Of a stretch of 64,000 bases of DNA, positions 8,107-17,345 are shown piece by piece; the stretch's first letter is position 1, and each line of letters begins with the position of its first letter. The position numbers and the translations under genes were made by a program. The notes under the pieces were generated by a model. It worked only from the letters and a program-made list of their open reading frames with translations, did no database searches and was not told the DNA's origin. The stretch covers positions 1 to 64,000 of the forward strand of contig JAZAHA010000058.1 of assembly GCA_036231565.1 (NCBI GenBank). The letters run 5' to 3'. The DNA is from Maricaulis sp036231565 (GTDB taxonomy: Bacteria > Pseudomonadota > Alphaproteobacteria > Caulobacterales > Maricaulaceae).

Positions 8107-9966
8107 CTAGCCGTCCTGCATCAGTTTCAGCACGTCCGGAACAAAATTCGTTTTGCCATACCGCGCCGCCAGAATCTTCAGGGCAGACCTGCGACGGGAC
8201 AACGCCTCCGGATCGTCCGCAATGGCCGAAAGCCGGTCGGGAAGCCCGCGAATGCTTTCCCGGTCTTCAGGACATTGCAGAACAGCCTGCTCCCAGATCG
8301 CCGGAGAGCCCGGCGACTTGTAGGTATCGGCGAGCACGACAGGTATAGCGCCACTCGCGATCGCCTCCCAGAGCCGTATCGAATTGGGTCCGGTGCCGGA
8401 GGGACAAAGCGCGAACTGTGTCTGGCGCATCACGCTCTTGAATTCGTCGGAGGCCGCGCTGTCGACAAGGCCGACATGACTCTTGGCCCGCCCGAGAACC
8501 TGGTTGTCATAGACGATCCGGTTGTAGTGCCATGTGTCTCGATCACGAACCAATCCACGCGGATGCCCGCCCAGCTCCTCGATCAGATAGGTCCGGGACT
8601 GCGTGAGATAGATCGGGGTGGCCTTGGCGCCCACGAAGGAGAATAGCAATTCACGCTCGGCTATCGGTATTTCTTCGCCATCATGAACCTGAACGGGATA
8701 GAGCGGGAAGGGATGGATCTCGATCTGCCGGTCCGAACCGAACCGCAGCCGGTCATGGGTCGCGTGCGACCAGAACACATCCGTCACGCCGGCCTCTTCG
8801 AACAGCTCGGGGAATTTGAGCATGTGGATATGCTGGCACACGGTGACGATGCGACGGTGGCCGACAAGTTCGGCCGCCACCTGTTCAAGGCCTTCCCGGA
8901 GCTCGGCGAGCCTCTCCGTATCCTTCTTGTTGTGATTGCTGACGTCTATCAGCGTGGCCCAGGGGAAGCCGAGATAAGCAACCTCTCCCCCGCGCACCGC
9001 AAGCAATCTGACCTGGTCGAAAGCGTGTTGCTCGGTGATTGCCGGATGCTGCCAATGGGCATCAAAGGCCGCGACGTTCCGGTCAACATAGATATCCCCA
9101 CGGCGCGATGCCGGGCACGGCTCGCTTTCGACAGACAGGAAAGCAGACTGCGACAACGCGGCTAGCGGATCCTCGGAAGATACGGGTTCGGGCTTGCGAA
9201 CAACCGGCAGGCTGGTGCCACGCTCGGCTGCCCAGCGCTCGAGCGACTTGTTGATCTTGACGGTGTCAAACTGATCCGCCTTGACCGGCCAGACCTCTAT
9301 ATCGAGCTTTGCGGGATCCAGCAGTCCCTCGCTCGCGTGCACCATGGCCGCACCACCGACAATACGCATGTCGCCTTTCTTGTCGTAGGTCCGAAGTCCG
9401 GTTTCATGGACGTGAATACTGCGGACGACATGGCAGGGATTGTAGATGGCATGCCCGTAGACCGCGAAAGTATAAGCGACCTTGTTGTCACAGCGCGGAA
9501 CACCGAGCGGGAAGTTCAGGCACCGGTCGCGATCCGGGTTCGAGGCATGCGACGGGCGATATGCCCACGTGTCCTGCGACCAGTGCGGATTGGCGTGAAG
9601 GCTCGTCTGTTCACCAATGAGTTCATAGCGGCTGAGTGCAACAAACGCGGTCGGATCAGCTTCAAAGAGCTCTTCCAGGCGCGTTACCGTATCGTCGAAG
9701 TAGATGTCTGCGTTTGCGAGAACGGAAATGTGATCCGGGCAGCAAGCCTCGGTCAGGCGCGTCCAGTCCTGATAGGTCGGACGCCGGTCCATGCGGATGA
9801 CCGAGACCCGCCCGTCGCTCGTGTCCACCTCAACATCATCATCGACCATGAGGTAGATGTGAGAAAGCCGACCATTCTCCCGATTCTTTTCCAGACACAG
9901 CTCCAGCTCCAGCCGTCGCTCGTCTTGAGCCGGACGGAAATACGGCATGAAGAGACTAATCGACAA
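8107..9966 (-). CDS. two-domain glycosyltransferase: N-terminal GT-A-like domain and C-terminal exostosin-like domain
   Basis: The product is about 619 residues. The first 230 look like a nucleotide-sugar transferase domain, with LANADIYFDD around residue 85 as a plausible DxD site. After a linker, the C-terminal third carries CPSGTGPNSIRLWEAIASG followed by AIPVVLADTY (about 521-549), the nucleotide-sugar motif of exostosin (GT47)-type enzymes. I prefer TTG 9966 because AAGGGG (9975-9980) is 8 nt upstream; GTG codons at 9975 and 9972 overlap or crowd that site. It may be a bifunctional polymerase, in the sense of eukaryotic EXT proteins, but with the domains in the opposite order. The function is inferred from motifs only. 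Confidence 0.68.
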   Translation of the reverse strand: MSISLFMPYFRPAQDERRLELELCLEKNRENGRLSHIYLMVDDDVEVDTSDGRVSVIRMDRRPTYQDWTRLTEACCPDHISVLANADIYFDDTVTRLEELFEADPTAFVALSRYELIGEQTSLHANPHWSQDTWAYRPSHASNPDRDRCLNFPLGVPRCDNKVAYTFAVYGHAIYNPCHVVRSIHVHETGLRTYDKKGDMRIVGGAAMVHASEGLLDPAKLDIEVWPVKADQFDTVKINKSLERWAAERGTSLPVVRKPEPVSSEDPLAALSQSAFLSVESEPCPASRRGDIYVDRNVAAFDAHWQHPAITEQHAFDQVRLLAVRGGEVAYLGFPWATLIDVSNHNKKDTERLAELREGLEQVAAELVGHRRIVTVCQHIHMLKFPELFEEAGVTDVFWSHATHDRLRFGSDRQIEIHPFPLYPVQVHDGEEIPIAERELLFSFVGAKATPIYLTQSRTYLIEELGGHPRGLVRDRDTWHYNRIVYDNQVLGRAKSHVGLVDSAASDEFKSVMRQTQFALCPSGTGPNSIRLWEAIASGAIPVVLADTYKSPGSPAIWEQAVLQCPEDRESIRGLPDRLSAIADDPEALSRRRSALKILAARYGKTNFVPDVLKLMQDG

Positions 9967-10030
9967 AACCACCACCCCTTAGCATTTCACCCAACATCGT
10001 CTGCCGCCATCGCCCCCAAACCGCAGACAA

Positions 10031-10954
10031 TCAGTCCAGCGAAGCGTCATATCCCATTCTGTCGCACAACTCTCGATAAGCAAGGCTTGCCCGCGCCTCC
10101 TCAGAGAGCTCCGCGGAGTATTCGCGGCGCGGCCTTGGCGATATCCTGTCGCCCCGCCGCCCACTGTCACCGGAGAGCTTCATGATGGAAATAAGCGCCT
10201 TCCAGTCGGGATTGTACGGGAGGTCCAGATGACGGCAAATCTCCCGCATTGTTTCGTCGGGATCCGAGACGAACCGTTCATACCTGATGGTCGGAACCCC
10301 GTCATATTCGTCAAGGAACGCTGCGTAGCGCCGCGAGTATTCATCGAGCGAGAACGGCGAGAAGTGACGCCAGTTGTTGCGATCCAGAGCCAGAAACGAG
10401 TCAACCGGGTGCCTCACCGTCACAACCGAGTGCACCGGGACAACGCCGCGCAGCATCCCGCCGAGGCTGGGCCGCGCCTTCCAGTCCACTTCGGTACAAA
10501 ACTGGGAATGAGCATGATCGCGAAGAACAAGATTCCGGCCGACCTTGTGCAGTGCGCGGCTCAACACATCGAGCGATGCCAGAAACATGTCGACTGCGGT
10601 ATCGTCACCGATCGGGTTCAACGCACCGCGCGCAAGCAGAACCGGATCGGTTGGCGCAAAGCGCGACCTCTGGGTCTTCAGCTGGATCGTACTGAGCGGA
10701 TCTACTTCGCTCAGCAGCAACGTATTGGGCTGAGACTGCAGCCCTCTGGATATCAGGGTTCCGCCGGTGCAAGCGAAATGATGTATCGTGCGGACGACCG
10801 GTCCGGCTCCTGACGGACGCTGCTCCAGCCGCCTGGCAAGCGCCGACAGGTCCTGTCGCGAGAGACGTGAAATCACCTCTGCCGGCAGTTCATTGCCCCA
10901 GGATGTGGCTCTTCCCGAAAGGGTAGAGCCAGAATGGCGTGTCAGCGCTGTCAT
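10031..10954 (-). CDS. sulfotransferase family protein
   Basis: The 307-residue protein has both PAPS-binding signatures of sulfotransferases: a 5'-phosphosulfate loop in RTIHHFACTGGTLISR (55-70) and a 3'-phosphate motif VTVRHPVDSFLAL (178-190). No signal peptide is seen, so it should act in the cytoplasm before export. Its ATG overlaps the stop of the upstream coiled-coil gene (ATGA), tying it to that operon. Together with cysD/cysNC 7 kb away this points to sulfation of a glycan. The acceptor is unknown. The first loop has Thr-Gly-Gly-Thr rather than the commoner Arg-Ser-Gly-Thr, so a divergent branch is likely. Confidence 0.72.
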   Translation of the reverse strand: MTALTRHSGSTLSGRATSWGNELPAEVISRLSRQDLSALARRLEQRPSGAGPVVRTIHHFACTGGTLISRGLQSQPNTLLLSEVDPLSTIQLKTQRSRFAPTDPVLLARGALNPIGDDTAVDMFLASLDVLSRALHKVGRNLVLRDHAHSQFCTEVDWKARPSLGGMLRGVVPVHSVVTVRHPVDSFLALDRNNWRHFSPFSLDEYSRRYAAFLDEYDGVPTIRYERFVSDPDETMREICRHLDLPYNPDWKALISIMKLSGDSGRRGDRISPRPRREYSAELSEEARASLAYRELCDRMGYDASLD

Positions 10955-12414
10955 GAAGGCTGAGCCCGGCTTTTCCTGGTGCGCCGAGCCGGCTTGCTTC
11001 CCGCGTTCTTCGATGATGTGCGGGCCGGCCCCTCCAGCTGCTCGTCGCGTTCGGGATCGGAAGCCGCCATCGCCTGCGCGACATTCTCAGCGAGCTCGTC
11101 CAGGAACGCCTCCAGTTCGCGTTTTTCACTGGAAAGGGCCGCGTAGCGGTCCTGGAGGTCGGCCAGGTCAGCTTGAGCAATCCGTTGAATCCGCAACGAC
11201 AGACGATTGTCGTCACGCAACTCCTCAAGTTCCGCGCCCAGCCGCTGCAGCGACTGAGCCTGCTCTTCCGCTCTTTCCGTCACGGCGGACAAGCTACTTT
11301 TCAGTCGATCACGCTCTGCACGCATTGCCTCGAATGCCTGCAGATTGGCCTCGGAATCCTTGAGCGCACTGGCGCGCGCCTCCTTGAGATTGTCCCGCTC
11401 CTGGCGAAGCTTTGCCAACTCCTCTCGCGCGGATGCCAGATCCGCTTCGCCACTCTCGCGAGCTTTCTCCAGCGAATCACACTCTTGACGAAGCTGCGTG
11501 AGGGACGCCTGACGCATTTCGGCATCTTTCAGCCAGCTTGCTTCAAGCGCCTCTCTTTCCTGGCGCACAGCATCCAGTGCTCCCCGGCTTGCCTCAAGGT
11601 CAGCCGATACCTGTGACAACGACGTTTGTAGCTCGTCGCATCTCTCTGACAGCTCATCCCGCTCAGACAGGACAGCTTCGTATGCCTTCAAGCTGCTCTG
11701 GGCCTCTTCAGACGCGACAGCGTAAGAGCGACGCGCCTCTTCCAACGCGCTTTCAAGAGACTCGATCTGCCTTTCCTTACGCGCGATCCTGGCCTGCCAG
11801 TCAGTAAGCAGTCGCGCATAGCGGACATCCGGATCGCTCGGGCTGTCCTCCCATGACACCGTATATTCCGCGCCGGCTAGCCAGGCTTCCAATGCGCGCC
11901 GGTCTGCCCCGCCTTCGTGAAGCGGTTCCTCCGCCACCCGAACGATGACGTGGGCAAACTTGCCGAGGAGGCCTGCCTGGTGAAGATCATCGAGGACGAG
12001 CAACACTTCCGACGGAGCATCGACAATCAGCCCACGCGGACCGCCGCCCGTGTCCTCCAGCCCCGCCTGAAACAGGTTTCGCGGCCGCACCGTCTTCACG
12101 GTGCATGTCTCCAGCGCCCGCAAGCCCGGAAACAGTGTCATCGCTCCAGTCGCCACCCGCAGGCTGTTCACGTCAGCGAAACTGGTCCTCCTGAACGTCC
12201 CTTCGCCGTCCTCATCCGCAACAGCCGCCTCGACGAGGATGCCTGCGCCCGTTCGCTGCAACCATGTACGCACAAACTGCGCCCGCTCGGGGTCGGGCTC
12301 CACCAGAATAAGTTCATCCGCAATCTGCTCATCGCCCAGGTAAGCGCTCTCGCCACATCCGATGCGGACGAGCAGGCTGAGACGTTCGCCGTCGAAACCA
12401 AATCCGCTCTGCAT
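10951..12414 (-). CDS. methyltransferase-like domain fused to a long coiled coil
   Basis: The 487-residue product has two parts. Residues 1-190 look like a degenerate FkbM/Rossmann methyltransferase (VRIGCGESAYLG, then LILVEPDPERAQFVR and ILVEAAVADEDGEG). Residues about 205-450 are almost continuous heptad-type coiled coil rich in Glu, Arg, Leu and Ala. The tail is basic (KPARRTRKSRAQPS). I chose ATG 12414 because it overlaps the stop of the upstream gene (TGATG) and AGAAGG lies about 9 nt before it. It is cotranscribed with a second coiled-coil protein and a sulfotransferase-like protein. A scaffold or chain-length role is possible, as coiled-coil proteins set chain length in some ABC-exported polysaccharides, but that is inference. 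Confidence 0.7.
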   Translation of the reverse strand: MQSGFGFDGERLSLLVRIGCGESAYLGDEQIADELILVEPDPERAQFVRTWLQRTGAGILVEAAVADEDGEGTFRRTSFADVNSLRVATGAMTLFPGLRALETCTVKTVRPRNLFQAGLEDTGGGPRGLIVDAPSEVLLVLDDLHQAGLLGKFAHVIVRVAEEPLHEGGADRRALEAWLAGAEYTVSWEDSPSDPDVRYARLLTDWQARIARKERQIESLESALEEARRSYAVASEEAQSSLKAYEAVLSERDELSERCDELQTSLSQVSADLEASRGALDAVRQEREALEASWLKDAEMRQASLTQLRQECDSLEKARESGEADLASAREELAKLRQERDNLKEARASALKDSEANLQAFEAMRAERDRLKSSLSAVTERAEEQAQSLQRLGAELEELRDDNRLSLRIQRIAQADLADLQDRYAALSSEKRELEAFLDELAENVAQAMAASDPERDEQLEGPARTSSKNAGSKPARRTRKSRAQPS

Positions 12415-13373
12415 CAATCGCGAACCTTCTTGGGGGGCTGATTTCCGCGCAACCGCCGGATTGGAGCCGTCAACCGCCACGAAGTCGAATTCCGGGTCTG
12501 CTCGAGTGCAGTACGCAACTCATCGGCATCCTTGCTCACCCATGCGTACTGCTGCTCCAGCGCTGCAAGCTGGTCACGCAACACCCGGCTCTCCTTCCGT
12601 GCGTTCAACAATTCCCGCTCAAGACGCCTCTGCTCCAGCCCGCCCTGCTTTTTACTGGCCAGCTGATGATACCATTCCAGCTCGCTCTGACAGGTCACAA
12701 GCGCGTCCTGGAGCTCGCTATTGAGCAAGCGCTGGGCATCCAGCGCCGACATGGGACCTTCCTCGACACCAGCCGGCATGCGCTTGTCAGAGCCACGGCC
12801 TTGCAAAAGCTGATTGGCCGCCTCGATAGCGACCATGGCCTCCTGCTCGCGCAGCTCGGCGCTCGGCTCGGCGTGAGCCATGCAAGCTTCCAGCTCCCGC
12901 TCCAGCCGCTCGAGACGGGAGGATGCCTTCACGGCCGCCGCCGCCACAGACCGCAAAAGGAGCTGGTCGACGGCGACTTCGACATACTCGGTTCGATCGA
13001 TGTCCAGTATTGGCTGCGTGCGATCCGAAAAATACGCATCCGCCACGGCGGCGAGCTTTTCGGGCGCGATACCACTCGCCTCCACTGGCAGTATCAGCAC
13101 TTGTCGCCGGGCCTTGCGAAAAACATCCAGAACCTTGGATACAACACCCTCAACCTCTGATTTCGCATCGGCAAGCGGCTGTCCGTCGGCAAGGCCAGTA
13201 GCCAGCAAGTGCGCCACGGGCGCCGCCCATATCACCAACCGAGCGCCAGGATCTTTTCCCAACCGGTCGAGAATATCCGTATGATCGAATGCGCACGCCT
13301 GCCCGGTCGGCGCGAGGTTGGCCCCTGACCCGAGGGATAGCTCTGGACGCACTATCGTATACAGCAAACTCAC
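12414..13373 (-). CDS. coiled-coil protein of a polysaccharide locus
   Basis: This 319-residue protein has an N-terminal alpha/beta-looking region (1-150) without a recognisable catalytic motif. Coiled coil follows at about 150-185 and 215-300, then a C-terminal NSTSWRLTAPIRRLRG segment. Very similar NSTSWRLTAP tails occur at the ends of coiled-coil regions in many glycosyltransferases and methyltransferases of surface-polysaccharide loci, which supports a role in this pathway. It starts a minus-strand operon of five genes and is divergent from gmd across 176 bp, which should hold both promoters. No signal peptide or membrane helix is visible. The exact function is unknown. Confidence 0.65.
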   Translation of the reverse strand: MSLLYTIVRPELSLGSGANLAPTGQACAFDHTDILDRLGKDPGARLVIWAAPVAHLLATGLADGQPLADAKSEVEGVVSKVLDVFRKARRQVLILPVEASGIAPEKLAAVADAYFSDRTQPILDIDRTEYVEVAVDQLLLRSVAAAAVKASSRLERLERELEACMAHAEPSAELREQEAMVAIEAANQLLQGRGSDKRMPAGVEEGPMSALDAQRLLNSELQDALVTCQSELEWYHQLASKKQGGLEQRRLERELLNARKESRVLRDQLAALEQQYAWVSKDADELRTALEQTRNSTSWRLTAPIRRLRGNQPPKKVRD

Positions 13374-13549
13374 ACCCTCAATCCTCGCCCTTTTCCTCCG
13401 GATAACTCACCAGAGTTCGGGCAACAAGACTAGCGGCTAGCTCTGCCATCTCAAACACGTGGGTACGGGCATGTGCAGCGCTTGTCATCGATCTGGTGAC
13501 GGTCTAACAGGGCTCCTCTATGTCCCGTTGTTCAGCTACCGAGAGTTTA

Positions 13550-14623
13550 ATGGCGAAGCGCGCACTTATTACCGGAGTTACCGGTCAGGACGGAGCCTTC
13601 CTGGCAGAGTTGCTGCTGAAGAAGGGTTACGAGGTCCACGGGCTGAAGCGTCGGGCTTCATCGTTCAACTCGCAGCGCGTGGATCATCTTTATGTCGATC
13701 CGCATGAAGCGAGCACGCGATTCTTCATGCATTACGGGGATATGACCGACTCGACCAATCTCATTCGGTTGGTCCAGCAAATTCAGCCTGACGAAATCTA
13801 CAATCTCGCGGCACAGAGCCACGTGAAGGTGAGCTTCGAAACTCCCGAATACACGGCGAATGCCGATGCCATCGGAACGCTCCGGATTCTCGAAGCGCTT
13901 AGGATCCTGGGTCTTGAGAAAAAGACCAGATTTTATCAGGCATCGACCTCGGAACTCTACGGGCTCGTCCAGGAAGTCCCCCAGCGGGAAACTACTCCCT
14001 TTTATCCGCGCAGCCCGTATGCAGCAGCCAAGCTCTATGCCTACTGGATCACCGTGAACTATCGTGAAGCCTACGGCATGCATGCCTCGAATGGCATCCT
14101 CTTTAACCATGAGGGTCCGACGCGCGGCGAAACATTCGTCACTCGCAAGATCACGCGCGGTGTCGCGGCCATTCATCACGGCCGGCAGCACAAGCTTTAT
14201 CTTGGCAATCTCGATGCCAAACGGGACTGGGGGCACGCGAAAGATTATGTCGAGGGCATGTGGCGTATCGTCCAGCAGGATGAGGCCGACGATTTCGTGC
14301 TCGCGACAGGCGAGACGCATACCGTTCGCGAGTTCGTCGAACTAGCCTTCAAGGAAGTCGGCATAACGCTCGAGTGGACCGGAAACGGTGAGAACGAGGT
14401 TGGGCGTTGCACGAGCACCGGAGCAGAGCTTGTCGCGGTCGATCCGCGCTATTACCGGCCCACGGAAGTTGACCTGCTCATCGGCGATCCCAGCAAGGCC
14501 CGGGAGAAACTCGGCTGGACCCACAGCACGCCGTTCGCAGACCTGGTGGCCGAGATGGTGAAGAGCGACCTCAAGGTCATCGACATCGAGGCGACATACC
14601 GCTCAAATCACGGAGACGTTTGA
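13550..14623 (+). CDS. gmd: GDP-mannose 4,6-dehydratase
   Basis: Gmd converts GDP-D-mannose to GDP-4-keto-6-deoxymannose, the first step to GDP-L-fucose. The 357-residue short-chain dehydrogenase-type enzyme has the NADP site GVTGQDGAFLAELL near residue 9 and the catalytic SPYAAAKLYAYW motif. The strongly conserved Gmd segments RRASSFNSQRVDHLY and FNHEGPTRGETFVTRKITR are also present. ATG 13550 is preceded by GAGAG about 4-8 nt upstream and gives the canonical MAKRALITG N-terminus. The stop is 3 nt before fcl, so the two form an operon. GDP-mannose pyrophosphorylase is not in the window. Confidence 0.97.
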   Translation: MAKRALITGVTGQDGAFLAELLLKKGYEVHGLKRRASSFNSQRVDHLYVDPHEASTRFFMHYGDMTDSTNLIRLVQQIQPDEIYNLAAQSHVKVSFETPEYTANADAIGTLRILEALRILGLEKKTRFYQASTSELYGLVQEVPQRETTPFYPRSPYAAAKLYAYWITVNYREAYGMHASNGILFNHEGPTRGETFVTRKITRGVAAIHHGRQHKLYLGNLDAKRDWGHAKDYVEGMWRIVQQDEADDFVLATGETHTVREFVELAFKEVGITLEWTGNGENEVGRCTSTGAELVAVDPRYYRPTEVDLLIGDPSKAREKLGWTHSTPFADLVAEMVKSDLKVIDIEATYRSNHGDV

Positions 14624-14626
14624 GCC

Positions 14627-15580
14627 ATGTATGAGCTCAACGGCAAACGAATCTGGGTTGCCGGCCATCGCGGCATGGTCGGTTCTGCACTCGTGCGCCG
14701 GCTTGAACGGGAACAGCCTGCACAAATCCTGACGGTGACACGCAGCGAACTCGACCTCATCGACCAGTCTGCGACGACACAATGGCTGACGGACAACCGT
14801 CCCGACGCTGTTTTCGTGCCGGCAGCCAAGGTGGGCGGAATTTTCGCCAATGACACTTATCCGGCTGAGTTTCTCTATCAGAACCTGATGATCGCCGCGA
14901 ACATCATCCATGCAAGCCATGCCGCAGGTGTCGAGAAGCTTCTCTTCCTTGGCTCATCGTGCATTTATCCGAAATTCGCCGACCAGCCGATTGTCGAGGA
15001 CGCCCTGCTTACCGGGGCACTTGAGCCAACAAATGAATGGTATGCGATCGCTAAGATCGCTGGGATCAAGCTCTGCCAAGCCTATCGCAAGCAGTATGGC
15101 GTCGACTTTATTTCCGCCATGCCTACCAATCTTTATGGGCCCGGCGACAATTACCACCTGCAGAACTCCCACGTGATTCCGGCCCTGATCAGGAAAGCGC
15201 ATCAGGCGAAAATTGACGGGGCGAAGTCCATGGAAATCTGGGGAACCGGAGCTCCGCGGCGCGAATTCCTGCACGCGGACGACTGTGCGGACGCATTGGT
15301 TCACCTCATGAAAGTGTATTCCGGCAATGATCATATCAATGTCGGTTCCGGAGAGGATCTGCCGATCGAGGACCTGGCCCGCCTGGTCATGAGCGTTGTC
15401 GGATTTGATGGCGAACTGACCAAGGATCTGAGCAAGCCGGACGGCACGCCCCGCAAGCTCATGAGTGCGGACAGGCTGCGCGCGCTCGGATGGTCGCCAT
15501 CGATCGGTCTCCGCGACGGCCTTGCCGACGCCTACAACTGGTTCCTCGAGCATGAAGCGCAGATCCGCGCATCATCGTAG
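14627..15580 (+). CDS. fcl: GDP-L-fucose synthase (GDP-4-keto-6-deoxymannose epimerase/reductase)
   Basis: The 317-residue enzyme epimerises C3 and C5 and reduces C4 of the Gmd product, giving GDP-L-fucose. The NADPH-binding GHRGMVGSALVRRL segment starts at residue 14. The SSCIYP motif, the catalytic EWYAIAKIAGIKLC and MPTNLYGPGDNYH are all typical of Fcl/WcaG. It is the second gene of the gmd-fcl operon. The pair shows that the surface glycan very probably contains fucose or a fucose-derived sugar. Confidence 0.96.
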   Translation: MYELNGKRIWVAGHRGMVGSALVRRLEREQPAQILTVTRSELDLIDQSATTQWLTDNRPDAVFVPAAKVGGIFANDTYPAEFLYQNLMIAANIIHASHAAGVEKLLFLGSSCIYPKFADQPIVEDALLTGALEPTNEWYAIAKIAGIKLCQAYRKQYGVDFISAMPTNLYGPGDNYHLQNSHVIPALIRKAHQAKIDGAKSMEIWGTGAPRREFLHADDCADALVHLMKVYSGNDHINVGSGEDLPIEDLARLVMSVVGFDGELTKDLSKPDGTPRKLMSADRLRALGWSPSIGLRDGLADAYNWFLEHEAQIRASS

Positions 15581-15592
15581 TCCCGCCGCCCG

Positions 15593-16564
15593 TCAGACCT
15601 GCCGGGGCAGACACGCCTGTATCCGGCTCCACCAATACTCGATGCCCAGCTTCTCGATGATCGCAGCGCGCTGGCGAGCGAGGCATCCGTTGCGGTAGAA
15701 CGCGTCAAACCAGCCATCAAGCTTGTCCGCAGACAGTGCTTCAGGTGCCCACTCATTGACCTGGACGACCGGAAAGTCAGTGTAGGCTCCCGATACCGCC
15801 GTGTGCCTGATAACCGGTATGGAACCGTTCAAAAGCGTCTGCCAGGCCTTGGGTGACGGATCCAGCCCGCCTCCTTCCACGCACAGGACAAAAGCGTGAT
15901 CTCTGACCAACGCCTCGAACTCGTTTTCGTCGACAGGTTCTTCCAGAATGGTAACGAAGCTGCGCCAATGAGATTTCGCGAGTTCGGTGACACGCCGGCG
16001 CGGCTCCCACTGGCCACCGTCACGAACCCGGTGAGCGCACAGAATGCGGGGGTATTTCCGCCCCGTGCTTTTCCATTCGGGTGCGTCGATGCGGACATCG
16101 GTGACGGCCTGCGGAAAGACCATACCCAGCGGCAACGGCGATAGCTTGGGATGGCGCTTCTCGTCGAGGTTTTCGCAGAACCAGTGCACGAGAAGGGGAT
16201 TGTCGAGCAGGCCGGTCAACTTCGCCTGCATTGCAGGGTCCAGCGACGGCCAGCGCTGATCGATTTGCCGGGGCAGGGTTATGTCTTCGGACCCGGTTAC
16301 CAGTACGAATGGCGAGGTCAGCTGCGGCAGTACGACATCGAAGAAATGGGCGAGCGCATACTCGTGCGCTCTCATCGACACAAAGACTGTCTGCACGGAC
16401 CGGATACCCGTTTGGACACGATCCGCCACGCGGGGCTCATTGCGATCGCTCAGCACAACCCAGTCGCAACGCGCGGCAATCCCGGTGAGCGCATAGGCAT
16501 CGGCGCCCTTGAACTTGGGGAAGAGGCGCGTGGACAGCGGCTGGAAGGCGGATTCAGAGCGCAC
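15593..16564 (-). CDS. putative exostosin-like glycosyltransferase
   Basis: About 323 residues. The C-terminal FVLCVEGGGLDPSPKAWQ followed by TLLNGSIPVI matches the pattern in the two-domain enzyme at 8107-9966 (FALCPSGTGPNSIRLW, then ASGAIPVV). This suggests the same exostosin-type nucleotide-sugar fold. The N-terminal half has no motif I recognise. The start is uncertain: GTG 16564 overlaps the end of the upstream sulfotransferase gene by 11 bp, and codons further upstream run deep into that gene. It is convergent with fcl 12 bp away. A glycosyltransferase role is plausible from motif and context; a direct family match was not possible by eye. Confidence 0.6.
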   Translation of the reverse strand: MRSESAFQPLSTRLFPKFKGADAYALTGIAARCDWVVLSDRNEPRVADRVQTGIRSVQTVFVSMRAHEYALAHFFDVVLPQLTSPFVLVTGSEDITLPRQIDQRWPSLDPAMQAKLTGLLDNPLLVHWFCENLDEKRHPKLSPLPLGMVFPQAVTDVRIDAPEWKSTGRKYPRILCAHRVRDGGQWEPRRRVTELAKSHWRSFVTILEEPVDENEFEALVRDHAFVLCVEGGGLDPSPKAWQTLLNGSIPVIRHTAVSGAYTDFPVVQVNEWAPEALSADKLDGWFDAFYRNGCLARQRAAIIEKLGIEYWWSRIQACLPRQV

Positions 16565-17246
16565 GTTCAAGCAGGCCGTCCCAGACCTCGCGGACCTGTA
16601 CCGGCAGCTCGACATCTCCATCTTCATGCACGGTCTGCAAGGCGGTATCGAAGAATTCGAGCGGCTGATCCGGCGCCAGTCCGAGCGTTGCAAGCAAAGC
16701 CGCCAGCTTGCTCTGCATCACGGTGTTGTCGCGCACACACTGAATGATCGGGAAATCGAGACGCTTCTGCCAGTCGAGCAGACGCGAATTGTATGCCAGC
16801 CAGAGGCTCAACCCTTTCTCGACGGGAAACCCGTTACGGCTTTCCAGAGACCTGGCGACGGCCAGAGGATGCCGGAAAATGCCCAGGGGTTGCGCCGACG
16901 GAAGCACCTCCAGCCAGCCTTCCAGCGTCAACAATGTGCGCGGGTCCTTGAAGCCCCAGGGCCCGGCATCCCGCCGGGACTCGATGAACAGGTCACGGAC
17001 AGCCGTATGCAGGGGGCGCCATTCAACGCGCTCGGGCGGCTCGTTCCAGCTGCCGCCATTTACCTTCAGCAGGTCCTCCTGCATGTACAGGACGGCCGGT
17101 GGTTCCTGCAGGCCCTTGGGATTGCGCTGGATACTCTGGTCAAGCACGCGGCCGAGATAGACCCCTGCCTCGAGAAGCGTCCCGGTCAGCGCACTCGTAC
17201 CGCTGCGATGCATACCGAGCACGATATAGCAGGTAGTGTCACTCAT
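16554..17246 (-). CDS. sulfotransferase family protein
   Basis: The 230-residue protein carries a clear PAPS 5'-phosphosulfate loop, GMHRSGTSALTG at 11-22. The 3'-phosphate motif GIFRHPLAVARSLESRNGF is at 122-140, and GFKDPR (98-103) is also typical. At 230 residues it is close to the minimum for a sulfotransferase domain. Its 3' end overlaps the next gene on the same strand, so the pair is probably one operon. It is divergent from a third sulfotransferase-like gene across 99 bp. The acceptor is presumably a sugar of the locus polymer, but some family members act on other substrates. Confidence 0.78.
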   Translation of the reverse strand: MSDTTCYIVLGMHRSGTSALTGTLLEAGVYLGRVLDQSIQRNPKGLQEPPAVLYMQEDLLKVNGGSWNEPPERVEWRPLHTAVRDLFIESRRDAGPWGFKDPRTLLTLEGWLEVLPSAQPLGIFRHPLAVARSLESRNGFPVEKGLSLWLAYNSRLLDWQKRLDFPIIQCVRDNTVMQSKLAALLATLGLAPDQPLEFFDTALQTVHEDGDVELPVQVREVWDGLLERAL

Positions 17247-17345
17247 GATCGGCTTCCCCTTGACGCAGTCCCGGCATGCTGGGGAGAAGGTAACCGATGC
17301 AGGCGGTCACGACGAGCCGCCGATACAGGCACAAGGAGCCGCCGA

